A stretch of DNA of 64,000 nt from the NCBI RefSeq assembly GCF_002216795.1, contig NZ_CP022316.1:310001-374000 (forward strand). The letters run 5' to 3'. This document shows positions 1 through 9,601 of this stretch, piece after piece. This stretch comes from Brachybacterium avium. Lineage in GTDB: Bacteria; Actinomycetota; Actinomycetes; Actinomycetales; Dermabacteraceae. A model generated the notes under the pieces. It did no database searches. It was given only the letters and a program-made list of their open reading frames with translations, and was not told the origin of the DNA. Every line of letters begins with the position of its first letter. The first letter of the stretch is position 1. A program made the translations under genes and the position numbers.

Positions 1-819
1 GCACATTCAGGACGTTGGCGCGCTGCAGGTCGGTTTCGGCGTCCTCGGCGTCCGTGCGTCCTTGGTCAACCGCATCTGCCATGGCCTGCTGCGCCGCCGG
101 GAAGTCGGCGGCTGGCGCCTCCTCGACAGCCGGAGCCTCTTCAGCGGGCTTCTCCTCCGGTGCATCCTCGGCAGGAGCGTCCTCGACCGGCGCCTCGTCT
201 GCGGACTCCTCCTCCACAGGCTCTGCCACGGCCTCGTCGACGACCTCGTCCTCGATCTCGGCCGGGGCGGCGGAGACCACCTCATCGGGCTCGGGAGCGG
301 CCACTTCGCCCCCGCTGGTCGCGGCATTGACGCTGCTGAAGATCATGCCGAGGACCAGGACGATCGGGGTGACGATCCAGGCGATCTTCTTGCTCTTGTC
401 GTAGCCGGCCAGCTGCTGTCCGGTGCTGTCGCGGCCACCGGTGAAGATGATGATCAGCAGATCGATCAATGCCCAGACCCCGGCTCCACCGCAGGTGACG
501 AGCTTCAGGATGCCCAGACCGATGAATCCGCGATAGAAGCGGTCGATGCCCAGGAAACCGAGGAACAGTGCCAGCAGCCAGGCCACGACGAAGTCCTTCG
601 GGGGCTTCTGGGCCGGGGCGTACTGGCCGGGACCACCCTGGTACGCACCGGGACCGGACTGCTGCTGCGGCTGCCATCCGCCGGGCTGCTGCGGCTGCTG
701 CGCGCCGTAGCCGGGGCCCTGTGGCACGGGTGGGAAGGGCGAGCCCTGTCCCGGGTTCTGCGGACCGACGCCCGGTTGCTGGGGGATGCGCCGTACGGCG
801 GAGGGACGGACGAAGACAT
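1..819 (-). CDS. TM2-domain membrane protein, partial, apparent frameshift
   Basis: Membrane protein of unknown function, cut by the left edge. After a Gln/Pro/Gly-rich N-terminus comes a TM2 domain: two hydrophobic helices around the motif GIDRFYRGFIGLGILK, then a third helix and a long Ala/Glu/Pro acidic tail that is still open at base 1. The only good start is the ATG at 819-817, with AAGGAG 5 nt before it, but it is one base out of phase with the TM2 frame, which has no start codon of its own. One extra base in the G run at 781-785 (C run in the coding strand) gives a seamless protein starting MSSSVPPPYGASPQQPG. TM2 proteins are widespread; their role is largely unknown. Confidence 0.8.
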
Positions 820-1131
820 GGATGCTCCTTGGGTGATCAGGCAGACGAACTCCGCCTGAGAAAGGGATGAGGGCCCAGCCGGTCGGTCCTCCAATGAGGC
901 GCCGCCCCTGCGAACGGGCTGACTGAATCATCAACAACGGGTCCGACAGACGAACTCGGGGTCAGCGAGTTCCGAGGAGGTCTCCACGAACGAGACGAGG
1001 ATCTTCACACCGGAACCTCTGGCATCGGGGGCCTGCGCGGTTTCGGCAGACGTCCGGCACGGCTGCGCCTCCGGCAGCTCCCGTCATCCACAGCCGTTAC
1101 GCCCCGCTCGCGGCCCGTCGGCTCGCCCGCC
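820..1131. other. Intergenic stretch between the TM2 gene and recQ
   Basis: About 310 bases between two divergently transcribed genes. No supported reading frame, tRNA or terminator is seen. A slightly AT-richer patch near 925-945 may hold the promoter of the TM2 gene, but I could not assign hexamers with confidence. Confidence 0.5.
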
Positions 1132-1137
1132 TACAGT
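1132..1137 (+). promoter_or_regulatory. -10 hexamer of leaderless recQ
   Basis: TACAGT ends 7 nt before the ATG of recQ. No ribosome binding site lies between, so the transcript probably starts at the ATG itself. The same geometry recurs through this window. Confidence 0.55.
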
Positions 1138-1144
1138 GGTCTTC

Positions 1145-3028
1145 ATGAGCACCCCGCCTGCCGCCGACCCGATCTCCGCGCTCCGCGAGGGCGATGCCGG
1201 GCAGGCCGAACGGGCCCTCGAGATCCTCTCGACGGTCTTCGGCTATGACGCCTTCCGCGGTGATCAGGCCGAGATCATCCAGCAGGTCGCCTCCGGCGGC
1301 GACGCGGTGGTGCTGATGCCCACCGGCGGCGGCAAGTCGCTGTGCTATCAGATCCCCTCCCTGCTGCGCGCCGGCACGGGGATCGTGGTCTCCCCGCTGA
1401 TCGCGCTGATGGCGGACCAGGTCGCTGCGCTCGAGGGCGTCGGCATCCGCGCCGCTTACCTCAATTCCACCCTGGACCTCGACCAGGCCCGCGCTGTCGA
1501 GCAGCAGCTGCTGGCCGGGGAGCTGGACCTGCTGTACATGGCACCGGAGCGGTTGGTCCTCCCCCGCACCCAGGAGCTTCTGGGTCGCGTCCGGCTGGCG
1601 CTGTTCGCGATCGATGAGGCGCACTGCGTCTCCCAGTGGGGCCATGACTTCCGCCCCGACTACCTGGGCCTCTCGGTGCTCGCCGAGCGCTTCCCGGAGG
1701 TGCCGCGGATCGCGCTGACCGCGACCGCCACCGAGACGACCCACCGCGAGCTCACCGAGCGCCTGCAGATGCAGGAGGCGAAGCACTTCGTCTCCAGCTT
1801 CGACCGCCCCAACATCCAGTACCGGATCGAGCCCAAGGCCACCCCGCGCGAGCAGCTGCTGAAGCTGATCACCAGCGAGCACGAGGGAGAATCCGGGATC
1901 GTCTACTGCCTCTCGCGCAAGAGCGTCGAGCAGACGGCCGAGGCGCTCGTGGCGCGTGGGATCCCCGCCCTGCCCTACCACGCGGGTCTGGACGCAGGCG
2001 TGCGTCAGGACCATCAGGAGCGGTTCCTGCGTGCCGATGGTCTGATCATCGTGGCGACCATCGCCTTCGGGATGGGGATCGACAAGCCCGACGTCCGCTT
2101 CGTCGCCCATCTGGACCTGCCCAAGTCCATCGAGGGCTATTACCAGGAGACCGGTCGCGCGGGGCGCGACGGGCAGCCCTCGACCGCCTGGATGGCCTAC
2201 GGCCTGGGAGACGTGGTCAGCCAACGGAAGTTCATCGACACCGGTGAGGGCTCCGAGCTGTTCAAGCGCAATGCCCACTCCCACCTCGACGCGATGCTCG
2301 CCCTGTGCGAGACGGTCTCCTGCCGGCGCGTGCAGCTGCTTCGCTACTTCGGTCAGGACAGCCAGCCGTGCGGCAACTGCGACACCTGCCTGTCCCCGCC
2401 GCAGACCTGGGACGCCACCGTCGCGGCGCAGAAGCTGCTCTCGGCGCTGATCCGTCTGGACCGCGAAAGGGGCCAGAAGTTCGGCTCCGGGCAGGTGATC
2501 GAAGTGCTGCTGGGCCGGCAGAACCAGCGCTCCACCCAGTCCCGCCACGACGAGCTGAGCGTCTGGGGAATCGGGGAGGAGCTCAGCGAGAAGGAGTGGC
2601 GCACCGTGGTCCGGCAGCTGCTGGCCCGCGGCATCATCGAGGCCGAGGGCGACTACGGCGTGCTCGTGCCGGGTCCGCAGGCCGGTCCCGTGCTGCGCAG
2701 CGAGACGACCGTCGAGCTGGCCGTGGATCGCACCCCGCAGCGGGCGTCGCGCGGAGGCGGCCGACGGGCCGCAGGTGCCTCCCGTGCCGCCGAGAGCCTC
2801 GAGCCCGCGCAGCGGGAGCGCTTCGAGGCCCTGCGCACCTGGCGCACCTCGGTCGCCACGGAGAAGCAGATTCCGCCGTATATGGTCTTCTCCGACGCCA
2901 CCCTGGTGGGGATCGTGGAAGCCGCTCCGGTCTCGGTCGCCGCGCTCGGAGCGGTCAGCGGTGTCGGAGCGAAGAAGCTCGCCGAATACGGTGAAGCCGT
3001 GCTCGAGACGCTGCCGGAGTCGGCGTGA
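1145..3028 (+). CDS. recQ: ATP-dependent DNA helicase RecQ
   Basis: 3'-to-5' DNA helicase of recombination and replication-fork repair, 627 aa. Helicase motifs appear in order: Walker A MPTGGGKS at about residue 58-65, DEAH box ([19 protein letters not shown]) near 155, motif III LTATAT, YHAGLD, and motif [12 protein letters not shown]. They are followed by the RQC zinc site (C-R-R then CGNCDTC, about 393-420), a winged-helix region and a C-terminal HRDC domain from about residue 545. This is the full RecQ architecture. The upstream GTG at 1136 is in frame, but the ATG at 1145 fits the leaderless promoter better. The next gene overlaps its stop as GTGA. Confidence 0.97.
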   Translation: MSTPPAADPISALREGDAGQAERALEILSTVFGYDAFRGDQAEIIQQVASGGDAVVLMPTGGGKSLCYQIPSLLRAGTGIVVSPLIALMADQVAALEGVGIRAAYLNSTLDLDQARAVEQQLLAGELDLLYMAPERLVLPRTQELLGRVRLALFAIDEAHCVSQWGHDFRPDYLGLSVLAERFPEVPRIALTATATETTHRELTERLQMQEAKHFVSSFDRPNIQYRIEPKATPREQLLKLITSEHEGESGIVYCLSRKSVEQTAEALVARGIPALPYHAGLDAGVRQDHQERFLRADGLIIVATIAFGMGIDKPDVRFVAHLDLPKSIEGYYQETGRAGRDGQPSTAWMAYGLGDVVSQRKFIDTGEGSELFKRNAHSHLDAMLALCETVSCRRVQLLRYFGQDSQPCGNCDTCLSPPQTWDATVAAQKLLSALIRLDRERGQKFGSGQVIEVLLGRQNQRSTQSRHDELSVWGIGEELSEKEWRTVVRQLLARGIIEAEGDYGVLVPGPQAGPVLRSETTVELAVDRTPQRASRGGGRRAAGASRAAESLEPAQRERFEALRTWRTSVATEKQIPPYMVFSDATLVGIVEAAPVSVAALGAVSGVGAKKLAEYGEAVLETLPESA

Positions 3029-3222
3029 CCTCGCCGGAGTCGCCGACGCCGGAACCCGGATCCCACGAGCGCTTCACCCCACCACCGGCGGAGCCGGTCT
3101 CGCAGGCCGAGGCCCGCTCGAACTTCTTCCTCGCCGCAGTCCTGAGCGGAGCCGGGTGCCTGCTGGTGCTGCTGGTCGTCCTGGCTCTGATGCTCCTCTG
3201 CACAGCGGGCATGCCGCGGTGA
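3025..3222 (+). CDS. Small single-pass membrane protein
   Basis: 65-residue protein starting at a GTG that overlaps the recQ stop codon (GTGA), so it is probably translated by coupling to recQ. The N-terminal half is Pro/Glu/Ser-rich and soluble; residues about 34-58 form one hydrophobic helix ([20 protein letters not shown]). No family is recognised. The overlap and clean frame support a real gene; the function is unknown. Confidence 0.6.
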   Translation: MTSPESPTPEPGSHERFTPPPAEPVSQAEARSNFFLAAVLSGAGCLLVLLVVLALMLLCTAGMPR

Positions 3223-3259
3223 CGGGCGGTGGGGGCGCTCACGTGTCCCACCCCTGCGA

Positions 3260-3265
3260 GAGACT
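3260..3265 (+). promoter_or_regulatory. Possible -10 of leaderless Nudix gene
   Basis: GAGACT lies 6 nt before the ATG at 3272, with no ribosome binding site between. It is weaker than TANNNT but in the same position as in other leaderless genes here. Confidence 0.35.
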
Positions 3266-3271
3266 GGCGCC

Positions 3272-3940
3272 ATGACCATCCACTGGGTGCGCGGCACCTG
3301 TCCCCGCTGCGGCAGTGACCAGGTGCTGCACCATGTGATCGGCATGCCGGTGCTCGAGGCCTACGAATCCTCACCGCCGTGGGTGCTCTGGGAAGGCTGC
3401 ACGGGCCTCGGGCCGGAACGGGAGTGCGCGGAGTGCGGGCACGCCTGGCAGCCGGCGGATGTCGGCTTCGCCGAGGAGCCGGAGGCCTGGTACGACGCTC
3501 GGAACGACGAGGAGCACCCGGATGATCCCGCGCCCCTGCGCGTGGTCGGTGCGGTGATCGTGCGCGGGGAACAGATCCTCGTCGCTCGGCGCGCGGCGGG
3601 CAGGAGCGCCGCGGGGCTCTGGGAGTTCCCCGGCGGGAAGGTGGAACCGGAGGAATCCCCGCAGCAGGCGCTGGCCCGCGAGCTGCGGGAGGAGCTGGGC
3701 GCCGAGGTGGAGATCGGCTGGCTGATCGGCCGCGGGGAGGGCACCGCCGGTGATCGTGCCCTCCACCTGGACTGCTACTGGACGCGCCTGCTCGGCGCGG
3801 AGCCCGCCGGCAGCACCGATCACGACCGGTTGGAGTGGGTGGCCCGTACGGATCTGCGGGGCCGCGACTGGGCCGGCCCCGACGTACCGATCGTGGAGAC
3901 GATCCTCGACGGGGCCGTGCCGCGCTTCCGTGCGCGCTGA
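3272..3940 (+). CDS. Nudix hydrolase with N-terminal zinc ribbon
   Basis: 222 aa. Nudix enzymes hydrolyse nucleoside diphosphates linked to another group, for example oxidised dNTPs or NADH. The Nudix box is complete (GKVEPEESPQQALARELREE, about residues 126-145), preceded by the substrate-side strand LWEFPGG. The first 75 residues carry two Cys pairs (CPRCGSD and CAECGHAW) typical of a zinc ribbon, as in NudC-like proteins, although the rest looks MutT-like. The substrate cannot be told from sequence. The gene stands alone, convergent with the ABC transporter cluster. Confidence 0.88.
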   Translation: MTIHWVRGTCPRCGSDQVLHHVIGMPVLEAYESSPPWVLWEGCTGLGPERECAECGHAWQPADVGFAEEPEAWYDARNDEEHPDDPAPLRVVGAVIVRGEQILVARRAAGRSAAGLWEFPGGKVEPEESPQQALARELREELGAEVEIGWLIGRGEGTAGDRALHLDCYWTRLLGAEPAGSTDHDRLEWVARTDLRGRDWAGPDVPIVETILDGAVPRFRAR

Positions 3941-3960
3941 TCCTCCACCCGCTCGCTCGC

Positions 3961-5655
3961 TCACCCGGGCGTTCCGCGACCCCATTCCGCCTGGAACACC
4001 GCTCGCCGCTTCTCCTGCTCGATCGGATCCGGGACCGGGAGGGAGGCGATGAGCTTGCGCGTGTACTCGTGCGTGGGTCGCTGCAGCACGTCCGGGCCGT
4101 GGCCGTCCTCGACCAGGTCGCCGCGGAACAGCACACCGATGCGGTGGGCGAGGGAATCGACCACGGCGAGGTCGTGGCTGATGAACAGTGCTGCGAAGCC
4201 CAGGCGAGACTGCAGCTCGCGGAAGAGATCCAGCACGGTCGCCTGCACCGAGACGTCCAGGGCGCTGGTGGGCTCGTCGGCGATCAGCAGCTCGGGCTCG
4301 AGCACCAGGGCACGGGCCAGGGAGATGCGCTGACGCTGCCCGCCGGAGAGCTCGTGCGGGTACCGCCCGGCATATCTGCCGGGCAGCTCGACCGCCTCCA
4401 GCAGGGAGCGCACCTGCGCCTCCCGCTCGGCGGCGGTCAGCCGCTGCTCGTGCACGATCAGCGGCTCGGCGATGCACTGCTCGATGGTCAGATGCGGATT
4501 GAAGGAGGTCGCCGGGTCCTGGAACACGAAGCCGATCCGGCGGCGCAGCGGCTTGAAGGCCTTCTCCCTCATCCCGTTCATCTGGTGGCCCAGCACGCTC
4601 AGGCTGCCACCGGTGGTGCGCTCCAGGCCCGCGATCGCGCGGCCGATGGTGGTCTTGCCGGAGCCCGACTCGCCCACCAGCCCGTACACTTCGCCGGCGC
4701 GGATCTCGAAGTCCACGCCCTTGACCGCGCGGAATGCGGGCTTGCCCATCCGGCCCGGGTACTCGATGACGAGGTCCTTCGCCACCACCACCGGCTCCGC
4801 CTCCTCGAGCACGGCCTGCTGGGAGGGCTCCAGCGCATCCCAGGCGGAGTTCCGGCCCAGGTGCGGCACGGCGGCGAGCAGCTTCTTCGTGTACTCCTCA
4901 CGCGGGCTCGCGAACAGCTCCCGCACCCCGGCCCGTTCGATGATCTGCCCGTGGTACATCACCGCGACGGAGTCCGCGAGGTCGGCGACCACACCCATGT
5001 TGTGGGTGATCACGATGATCGAGGTGCCGTGGCGTTCCCGGATCTCCCGCAGCAGTCCGAGGATCTCGGCCTGCACCGTGACGTCCAGCGCCGTGGTGGG
5101 CTCATCGGCGACGATCAGCTCGGCGCCCAGCGCGAGTGCCATCGCGATCATGATGCGCTGCTTCTGCCCACCGGAGAACTCGTGGGGGTAGCGGTCGATG
5201 CGCTCGGCGGCATCGGGGATCCCCACCGACTCCAGCGCCTCGACCGCCTCCGCACGGATCTCCTTCTTGGTGATCTTCGGCCGATGGGCGCGCAGGCCCT
5301 CCCCGAGCTGCCACCAGATGGGGAAGACCGGGTTCAGGGCGCTGGACGGCTCCTGGAAGATCATCGAGACGTCCTCGCCCCGCAGGGCTCGCAGCTGCGC
5401 CCCGGACAGTCCCACCAGGTCGGTGCCGGAGACGATCACCGCCCCGGAGGCCTCCGCCGTCTCCGGCAGGAGCCCCAGCACGGACCGGGCGGTGACGGAC
5501 TTCCCCGAGCCGGACTCGCCCACGATCGCGAGGATCTCTCCCGGGGCGACCTCGAGGGTCACCCCATCGACCGCGTGGACGTCTCCGCCGTCGGTCGCGA
5601 AGCGGACGTCGAGGTCCTGGATGGACAGGCGCGGGGCGCTCTGCGTGTCGGTCAT
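3961..5655 (-). CDS. Peptide ABC transporter, fused double ATPase (DppD-DppF type)
   Basis: 564-aa cytoplasmic ATPase carrying both nucleotide-binding halves of an oligopeptide/dipeptide importer in one chain. Each half has Walker A (GESGSGKS in the first, GESGSGKT in the second), an LSGGQ-like signature (FSGGQKQR and LSGGQRQR) and Walker B (LIVADEPTTALD and LLIADEPTSALD). The start is the ATG that overlaps the permease stop as ATGA, with GGAGGTG upstream; the longer in-frame extension is rejected. Last gene of the four-gene cluster 9427 to 3961. The family also moves nickel, opines and other small solutes, so peptide is the likely but not proven substrate. Confidence 0.93.
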   Translation of the reverse strand: MTDTQSAPRLSIQDLDVRFATDGGDVHAVDGVTLEVAPGEILAIVGESGSGKSVTARSVLGLLPETAEASGAVIVSGTDLVGLSGAQLRALRGEDVSMIFQEPSSALNPVFPIWWQLGEGLRAHRPKITKKEIRAEAVEALESVGIPDAAERIDRYPHEFSGGQKQRIMIAMALALGAELIVADEPTTALDVTVQAEILGLLREIRERHGTSIIVITHNMGVVADLADSVAVMYHGQIIERAGVRELFASPREEYTKKLLAAVPHLGRNSAWDALEPSQQAVLEEAEPVVVAKDLVIEYPGRMGKPAFRAVKGVDFEIRAGEVYGLVGESGSGKTTIGRAIAGLERTTGGSLSVLGHQMNGMREKAFKPLRRRIGFVFQDPATSFNPHLTIEQCIAEPLIVHEQRLTAAEREAQVRSLLEAVELPGRYAGRYPHELSGGQRQRISLARALVLEPELLIADEPTSALDVSVQATVLDLFRELQSRLGFAALFISHDLAVVDSLAHRIGVLFRGDLVEDGHGPDVLQRPTHEYTRKLIASLPVPDPIEQEKRRAVFQAEWGRGTPG

Positions 5656-6695
5656 GCCGTCACCTCCTGCTGCGGGTTCTTCCGTCGGCCGCGGCGCGAG
5701 CGACGGGTGCGCAGACGCGGATCGTTCAGATCGTTGATCGACTCGCCCACCAGGGTCACCCCGAGCACGGCCAGGGCGATCGCGAGGCCCGGGAACATGC
5801 CGGTCCACCAGATCCCGCTGGTCGCATCGGCCATCGCCCGGTTGAGGTCGTATCCCCACTCGGCGGCGCTGGTCGGCTCGATGCCGAAGCCCAGGAACCC
5901 CAGCGCCGCCAGGGTGAGGATCGACTCGGAGGCATTGAGGGTGAAGATCAGCGGCAGGGTGCGGGTGGCGTTGCGCAGCAGGTGGGTGCCCATGATGCGG
6001 CGGTGCCCCGTGCCCACCACCTTCGCGGCCTCCACGAAGGGCTCGGCCTTCAGCCGCACCACCTCCGCGCGGATCACCCGGAAGTACTGCGGGATGAACA
6101 CCACGGTGATCGAGATCGCGGCGGCGGCGATCCCGCCCCAGGCGTTGGACTGGCCACCGGAGATCACGATCGACATCACGATCGCCAGCAGCAGCGCGGG
6201 GAAGGCATAGACGGCGTCGGCCACCATCACCAGCAAGCGGTCCAGCCAGCCGCCCACATAGCCGGACAGCAGCCCGAGCGCGACACCCAGGAACAGGGAG
6301 GCGGCGACCGCGCAGGCCATCACCGCGACCGCGGTGCGGGTCCCCCAGATCACCCGGGAGAGCACGTCGAAGCCGGTCACGGTGGTGCCCATCGGATGAG
6401 CGGCCGATGGCGGCTGCTGGGTGCCGAAGCGGGTGCCGTCCGCCGACGTCTCCGCGAAGCCATAGGGCGCCAGCAGCGGCGCGAAGAGGGCGGAGATCAG
6501 CAGGATGCCGACCAGCACCACGCCGGTGATCAGCATGCCGCGCTGCAGTCCGACACTGCTGCGCAGGTGACTGATGATCGGCAGCCGCAGATACCAGGGG
6601 GTGCTGCGGCGAGCGGCCACGGCACTGCCCTCGGCAGCTAGATCGTTGGCGCCGGGATCGCCTTCGCCGACGGGTTCGGGGTTCGAGAGGGTCAT
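5652..6695 (-). CDS. Peptide ABC transporter permease, DppC type
   Basis: 347-aa inner-membrane permease, second of the pair in the peptide importer. After a polar N-terminus, a first helix (about 52-75) leads into the periplasmic segment with the family mark HPMGTTVTGFDVLSRVIWGT. Four or five more helices follow, with the EAA cytoplasmic loop (EAAKVVGTGHRRIMGTHLLRN) that contacts the ATPase. It starts 1 bp after the upstream permease stop and overlaps the ATPase gene by 4 bp, so the operon is tightly coupled. Confidence 0.93.
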   Translation of the reverse strand: MTLSNPEPVGEGDPGANDLAAEGSAVAARRSTPWYLRLPIISHLRSSVGLQRGMLITGVVLVGILLISALFAPLLAPYGFAETSADGTRFGTQQPPSAAHPMGTTVTGFDVLSRVIWGTRTAVAVMACAVAASLFLGVALGLLSGYVGGWLDRLLVMVADAVYAFPALLLAIVMSIVISGGQSNAWGGIAAAAISITVVFIPQYFRVIRAEVVRLKAEPFVEAAKVVGTGHRRIMGTHLLRNATRTLPLIFTLNASESILTLAALGFLGFGIEPTSAAEWGYDLNRAMADATSGIWWTGMFPGLAIALAVLGVTLVGESINDLNDPRLRTRRSRRGRRKNPQQEVTA

Positions 6696-6696
6696 C

Positions 6697-7781
6697 TCAA
6701 TACCTCACTCTCGGGTCGATGAGCGCGGCGATCACGTCGACGACGAAGTTCGAGACCGCGACGATCACCGCGAGCATCATGACGATGCCCTGCACAGCGA
6801 CATAGTCACGGGCCTTCATGTACTCGGCGAGCATGTATCCCAGCCCGTTCCACTCGAAGGTGGTCTCGGTCAGCACGGCGCCGCCGAGCATCAGCGCGAT
6901 CTGCATGCCCATCACGGTGATGATCGGGATCAATGCGGGACGCAGCGCGTGCCGGGTGGTCAGCCTGGTCTCGGCCACGCCCCGGGAGCGGGCCGATTCG
7001 ATGTACTGCATATCCTGCGTACCGATCATGTTCGTGCGCACCAGGCGCAGGAAGATGCCGCCGGTGAGGATGCCCAGCGCCACGGCCGGCAGGATCGCGT
7101 GCCGGGTCACGTCGCCCAGCAGCTCCATGTCCCCCAGCCGCAGCGCGTCCAGCAGGTAGAAGGGTGTGGGGTTCAGGATCTTGCTCATGGAGATCTGCCC
7201 ACCGGTGGACAGCCGTCCGGCCACCGGCAGCCAGCCCAGGCCCACGGAGAACACGAGCTTGAGCAGCAGGCCCACGAAGAACACCGGGGTGGCGTAGCCG
7301 AGGATCGCGACGATGCGCAGCACCGCATCGGGCCAGCGGTCCCGGGTGCGGGCCGCGACCATGCCCAGCGGAACGCCCAGCAGCAGCGCCACGATCAGCG
7401 AGTACACGACCAGCTCGAAGGTCGCCCCACCGTAGGTGGTCAGCACCTCGGAGACCGGGGTGTTGTCGGAGTAGGTGGTGCCGAAGTCTCCTTGCAGCAC
7501 CCCTGCGAGATAGTCGAAGTACTGCACGATCAGCGGCCGGTCGTAGCCGGCCGCGGCGCGCCGCTCGGCGAGCTGATCGGGGGTGAGCCGGCCGCCGAGG
7601 GCCGCGGTGAGCGGATCGCCGGTGATCCTCATCAGGAAGAACACCATCGTCATCAGGATGAAGATGGTGGGGATGATGAGCAGGAAGCGCACCAGGATGT
7701 ATCGGCCGAGGCCGCCCCCCGACGCCCGCTTGCGCGAGCGTCGGGGGCGTCCTGGACCTCGGTCTCGAGGGTGGAGCTCAC
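6697..7781 (-). CDS. Peptide ABC transporter permease, DppB type, apparent frameshift
   Basis: First permease of the peptide importer. The downstream frame gives a normal DppB body: first helix FLLIIPTIFILMTMVFFL, the ITGDP motif, and EAA loop ESARSRGVAETRLTTRHALR. The natural start is a GTG overlapping the binding-protein stop (GTGA, 7781-7779), but that frame runs out of phase before the first helix. Adding one base to the C run at 7715-7720 joins them into 361 aa with the usual GGGLGRYILVRFLL approach. The internal GTG at 7692 has no ribosome binding site and would cut off the residues before helix 1. Confidence 0.82.
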
Positions 7782-9427
7782 TTCGCGAGCGGCGAGAGGC
7801 GGAACTTGAACGAGGAGTCCAGGGTCACGCCCTCGACCTCCGCGGTGGAGATCGCGATCTGCGCGCCCTGCAGCAGCGGCAGGGTGGAGATCTCCTCGGC
7901 GACGAGATCCTGGATCTGGACGAACAGAGCCTCGCGCTCATCCGGGTCCTGGGTGCCGCGCTGCTGGGAGATCAGCTCGTCGACCTTCGGGTCCGAATAG
8001 TGGTTGCCCAGGAAGTTCTCGGTCGCGAAGAACGGGGAGAGGTAGTTGTCCGCATCCGAGTAGTCCGGGAACCAGCCCAGCTGGTACGCCGGATAGACGT
8101 CGTTGACCCGGTCCTTGGAGTACTGGACCCACTCGGTGGACTGGAGATCGACCGTGAACAGCTCGTCGGCCTCGAGCTGGTTCTTCACCGCGGCGTACTC
8201 GTCTCCGGAGGAGTTTCCGTAGTGGTCCGGGTTGTACTGCAGGCTGAGCTTCACCGGGATCTCGACGCCGGCGTCCTCCAGCCGCGTCCGGGCGCGGTCG
8301 GGGTCGGGACCGCCGGAGCCGTCGCCGTACAGGTCCTGGAACTGAGTGCCGGAGCCCGGCAGGCCCTCGGGGATGTACGAGTACAGCGGCGTGTAGGTGC
8401 CGTTGTAGACGGTCTCCGAGATCGCTTCCCGGTCCAGCAGGTCTGCCACGGCCTGGCGCACGGCCTTCGCCTTGGCGGAATCCGGATCCTCGGTCTTGTC
8501 CCCGTAGGGGTTGGTGTTGAAGTTGAACACGATGTATCGGATCTCGCCGCCGGGGCCGTTGTGCACGGTGACCGCGTCATCGGTCTCGAGGTCAGCGATG
8601 TCGGTGGCGGACAGGGAGCGCCACACGCAGTCGATGTTGCCCTCCTGGATGTCCAGCTTCATGTTGTTCTGGTCGGCGTAGTAGGACATCACCACCGAGG
8701 AGGTCGACGGCTTCCCGTACAGGCCCTGATAGTTGTCGAAGGCCTCGTAGGTGACCAGCTCGTTGATCTTCCAGCTCGAGATCGTGTACGGGCCGCAGAA
8801 GGCCTCGGCGGCGACGATCTCGTTGTCCGGCAGCACCGCGTCGGCGGGGAACACGTCGGCGTCGACGATCGGGCCCACCGGGCTGGTCAGGACGTACGGG
8901 AAGGTCTGGTCGTTGGGCTCCTTGAGATGGAACTCGACGGTGAGGTCGTCGACGATCTCGATGGTGTCGAGGTTGCCCAGCAGGCTGGAGGGGCCGGAGG
9001 GATCATCGATGGTACGGGTGCGGTCGAAGGTGTGCTTGACGTCCTCGCTGGTCAGCTCGTTGCCGTTGGCGAAGGTCAGTCCCTCCTTGAGCTTCACGGT
9101 GTAGACGGTGTCGCTGGTGAACTCGGCGCTCTCGGCGAGATCCGGCTCGGGGCGGCCGTCCTCGGAGCCGAGGGCGACCGACAGCAGATAGCCGTAGCAC
9201 TGCGTCCACACGGTCGAGGAGCCGTTGTCGTAGGCGGCCGCCGGGTCCAGCGCGGTGACCTTGTCGGTGGTGCCGACGGTCAGGGTCCCGCCTCCGCCAC
9301 CGCCGTCGGAACCGCCGGAGCCGCCCTCGTCGTCGCTGGTCTTGGCGCAGGCGGACAGCAGCACGGGAACGCCCGCCATCGACAGGAGCACGGCGCGGCG
9401 TCGGGGAGTGAAAGCGGCATCGAACAT
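7778..9427 (-). CDS. Peptide ABC transporter substrate-binding lipoprotein (SBP family 5)
   Basis: 549-aa extracellular solute-binding protein that would deliver peptides, or a related solute, to the permeases downstream. The signal sequence carries a lipobox (VPVLLSAC, Cys about 27) after TPRRR, so a Tat-exported lipoprotein is possible. A Gly/Ser linker follows, then family-5 landmarks: LTVGTTDKVTALDPAAAYDN near the N-terminus, VKHTFDRTRT, and RQAVADLLDREAI. The start has AGGAGG just upstream. First gene of the operon; the two permeases and double ATPase follow without gaps. Confidence 0.93.
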   Translation of the reverse strand: MFDAAFTPRRRAVLLSMAGVPVLLSACAKTSDDEGGSGGSDGGGGGGTLTVGTTDKVTALDPAAAYDNGSSTVWTQCYGYLLSVALGSEDGRPEPDLAESAEFTSDTVYTVKLKEGLTFANGNELTSEDVKHTFDRTRTIDDPSGPSSLLGNLDTIEIVDDLTVEFHLKEPNDQTFPYVLTSPVGPIVDADVFPADAVLPDNEIVAAEAFCGPYTISSWKINELVTYEAFDNYQGLYGKPSTSSVVMSYYADQNNMKLDIQEGNIDCVWRSLSATDIADLETDDAVTVHNGPGGEIRYIVFNFNTNPYGDKTEDPDSAKAKAVRQAVADLLDREAISETVYNGTYTPLYSYIPEGLPGSGTQFQDLYGDGSGGPDPDRARTRLEDAGVEIPVKLSLQYNPDHYGNSSGDEYAAVKNQLEADELFTVDLQSTEWVQYSKDRVNDVYPAYQLGWFPDYSDADNYLSPFFATENFLGNHYSDPKVDELISQQRGTQDPDEREALFVQIQDLVAEEISTLPLLQGAQIAISTAEVEGVTLDSSFKFRLSPLAK

Positions 9428-9463
9428 GGGGCCCTCCTGGGGATGAGGACGACGCCGCGGGGT

Positions 9464-9475
9464 CACGACGTCGTG
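9464..9475. promoter_or_regulatory. 12-bp palindrome upstream of the peptide ABC operon
   Basis: CACGACGTCGTG is a perfect palindrome lying between the likely -10 region and the start of the binding-protein gene. It is a candidate operator; no dedicated regulator gene is adjacent. Confidence 0.35.
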
Positions 9476-9519
9476 GACCGGTGCGCCCCATGTGACGGGG
9501 CACACCCATGGTGCCCTGC

Positions 9520-9525
9520 AACCTA
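9520..9525 (-). promoter_or_regulatory. Possible extended -10 for the peptide ABC operon
   Basis: On the minus strand TAGGTT is preceded by TG at the extended -10 position. It would give a 5' leader of roughly 85 nt containing the palindrome at 9464-9475. No clear -35 is visible. Confidence 0.35.
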
Positions 9526-9601
9526 ACAGCCCGGGTGCCCGTGGGCCGCCCGCCGGAGCGCCATGTCGGGCGCCGTGACCGAACCGTGATCCCCTGGCAG
9601 C

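Noticed and set aside
3835..6210. A 791-codon open frame on the plus strand
   Set aside because: It is antisense to the peptide ABC ATPase and permease genes, which have full family motifs. High GC creates long empty frames.
7716..7747. Hairpin as a terminator between the binding-protein and dppB-type genes
   Set aside because: It has no T run and lies inside the coding path of the permease.
7583..9526. A 647-codon open frame antisense to the peptide-binding protein gene
   Set aside because: The sequence is Val/Gly/Leu-rich shadow without domains; the opposite strand holds a full lipoprotein gene.
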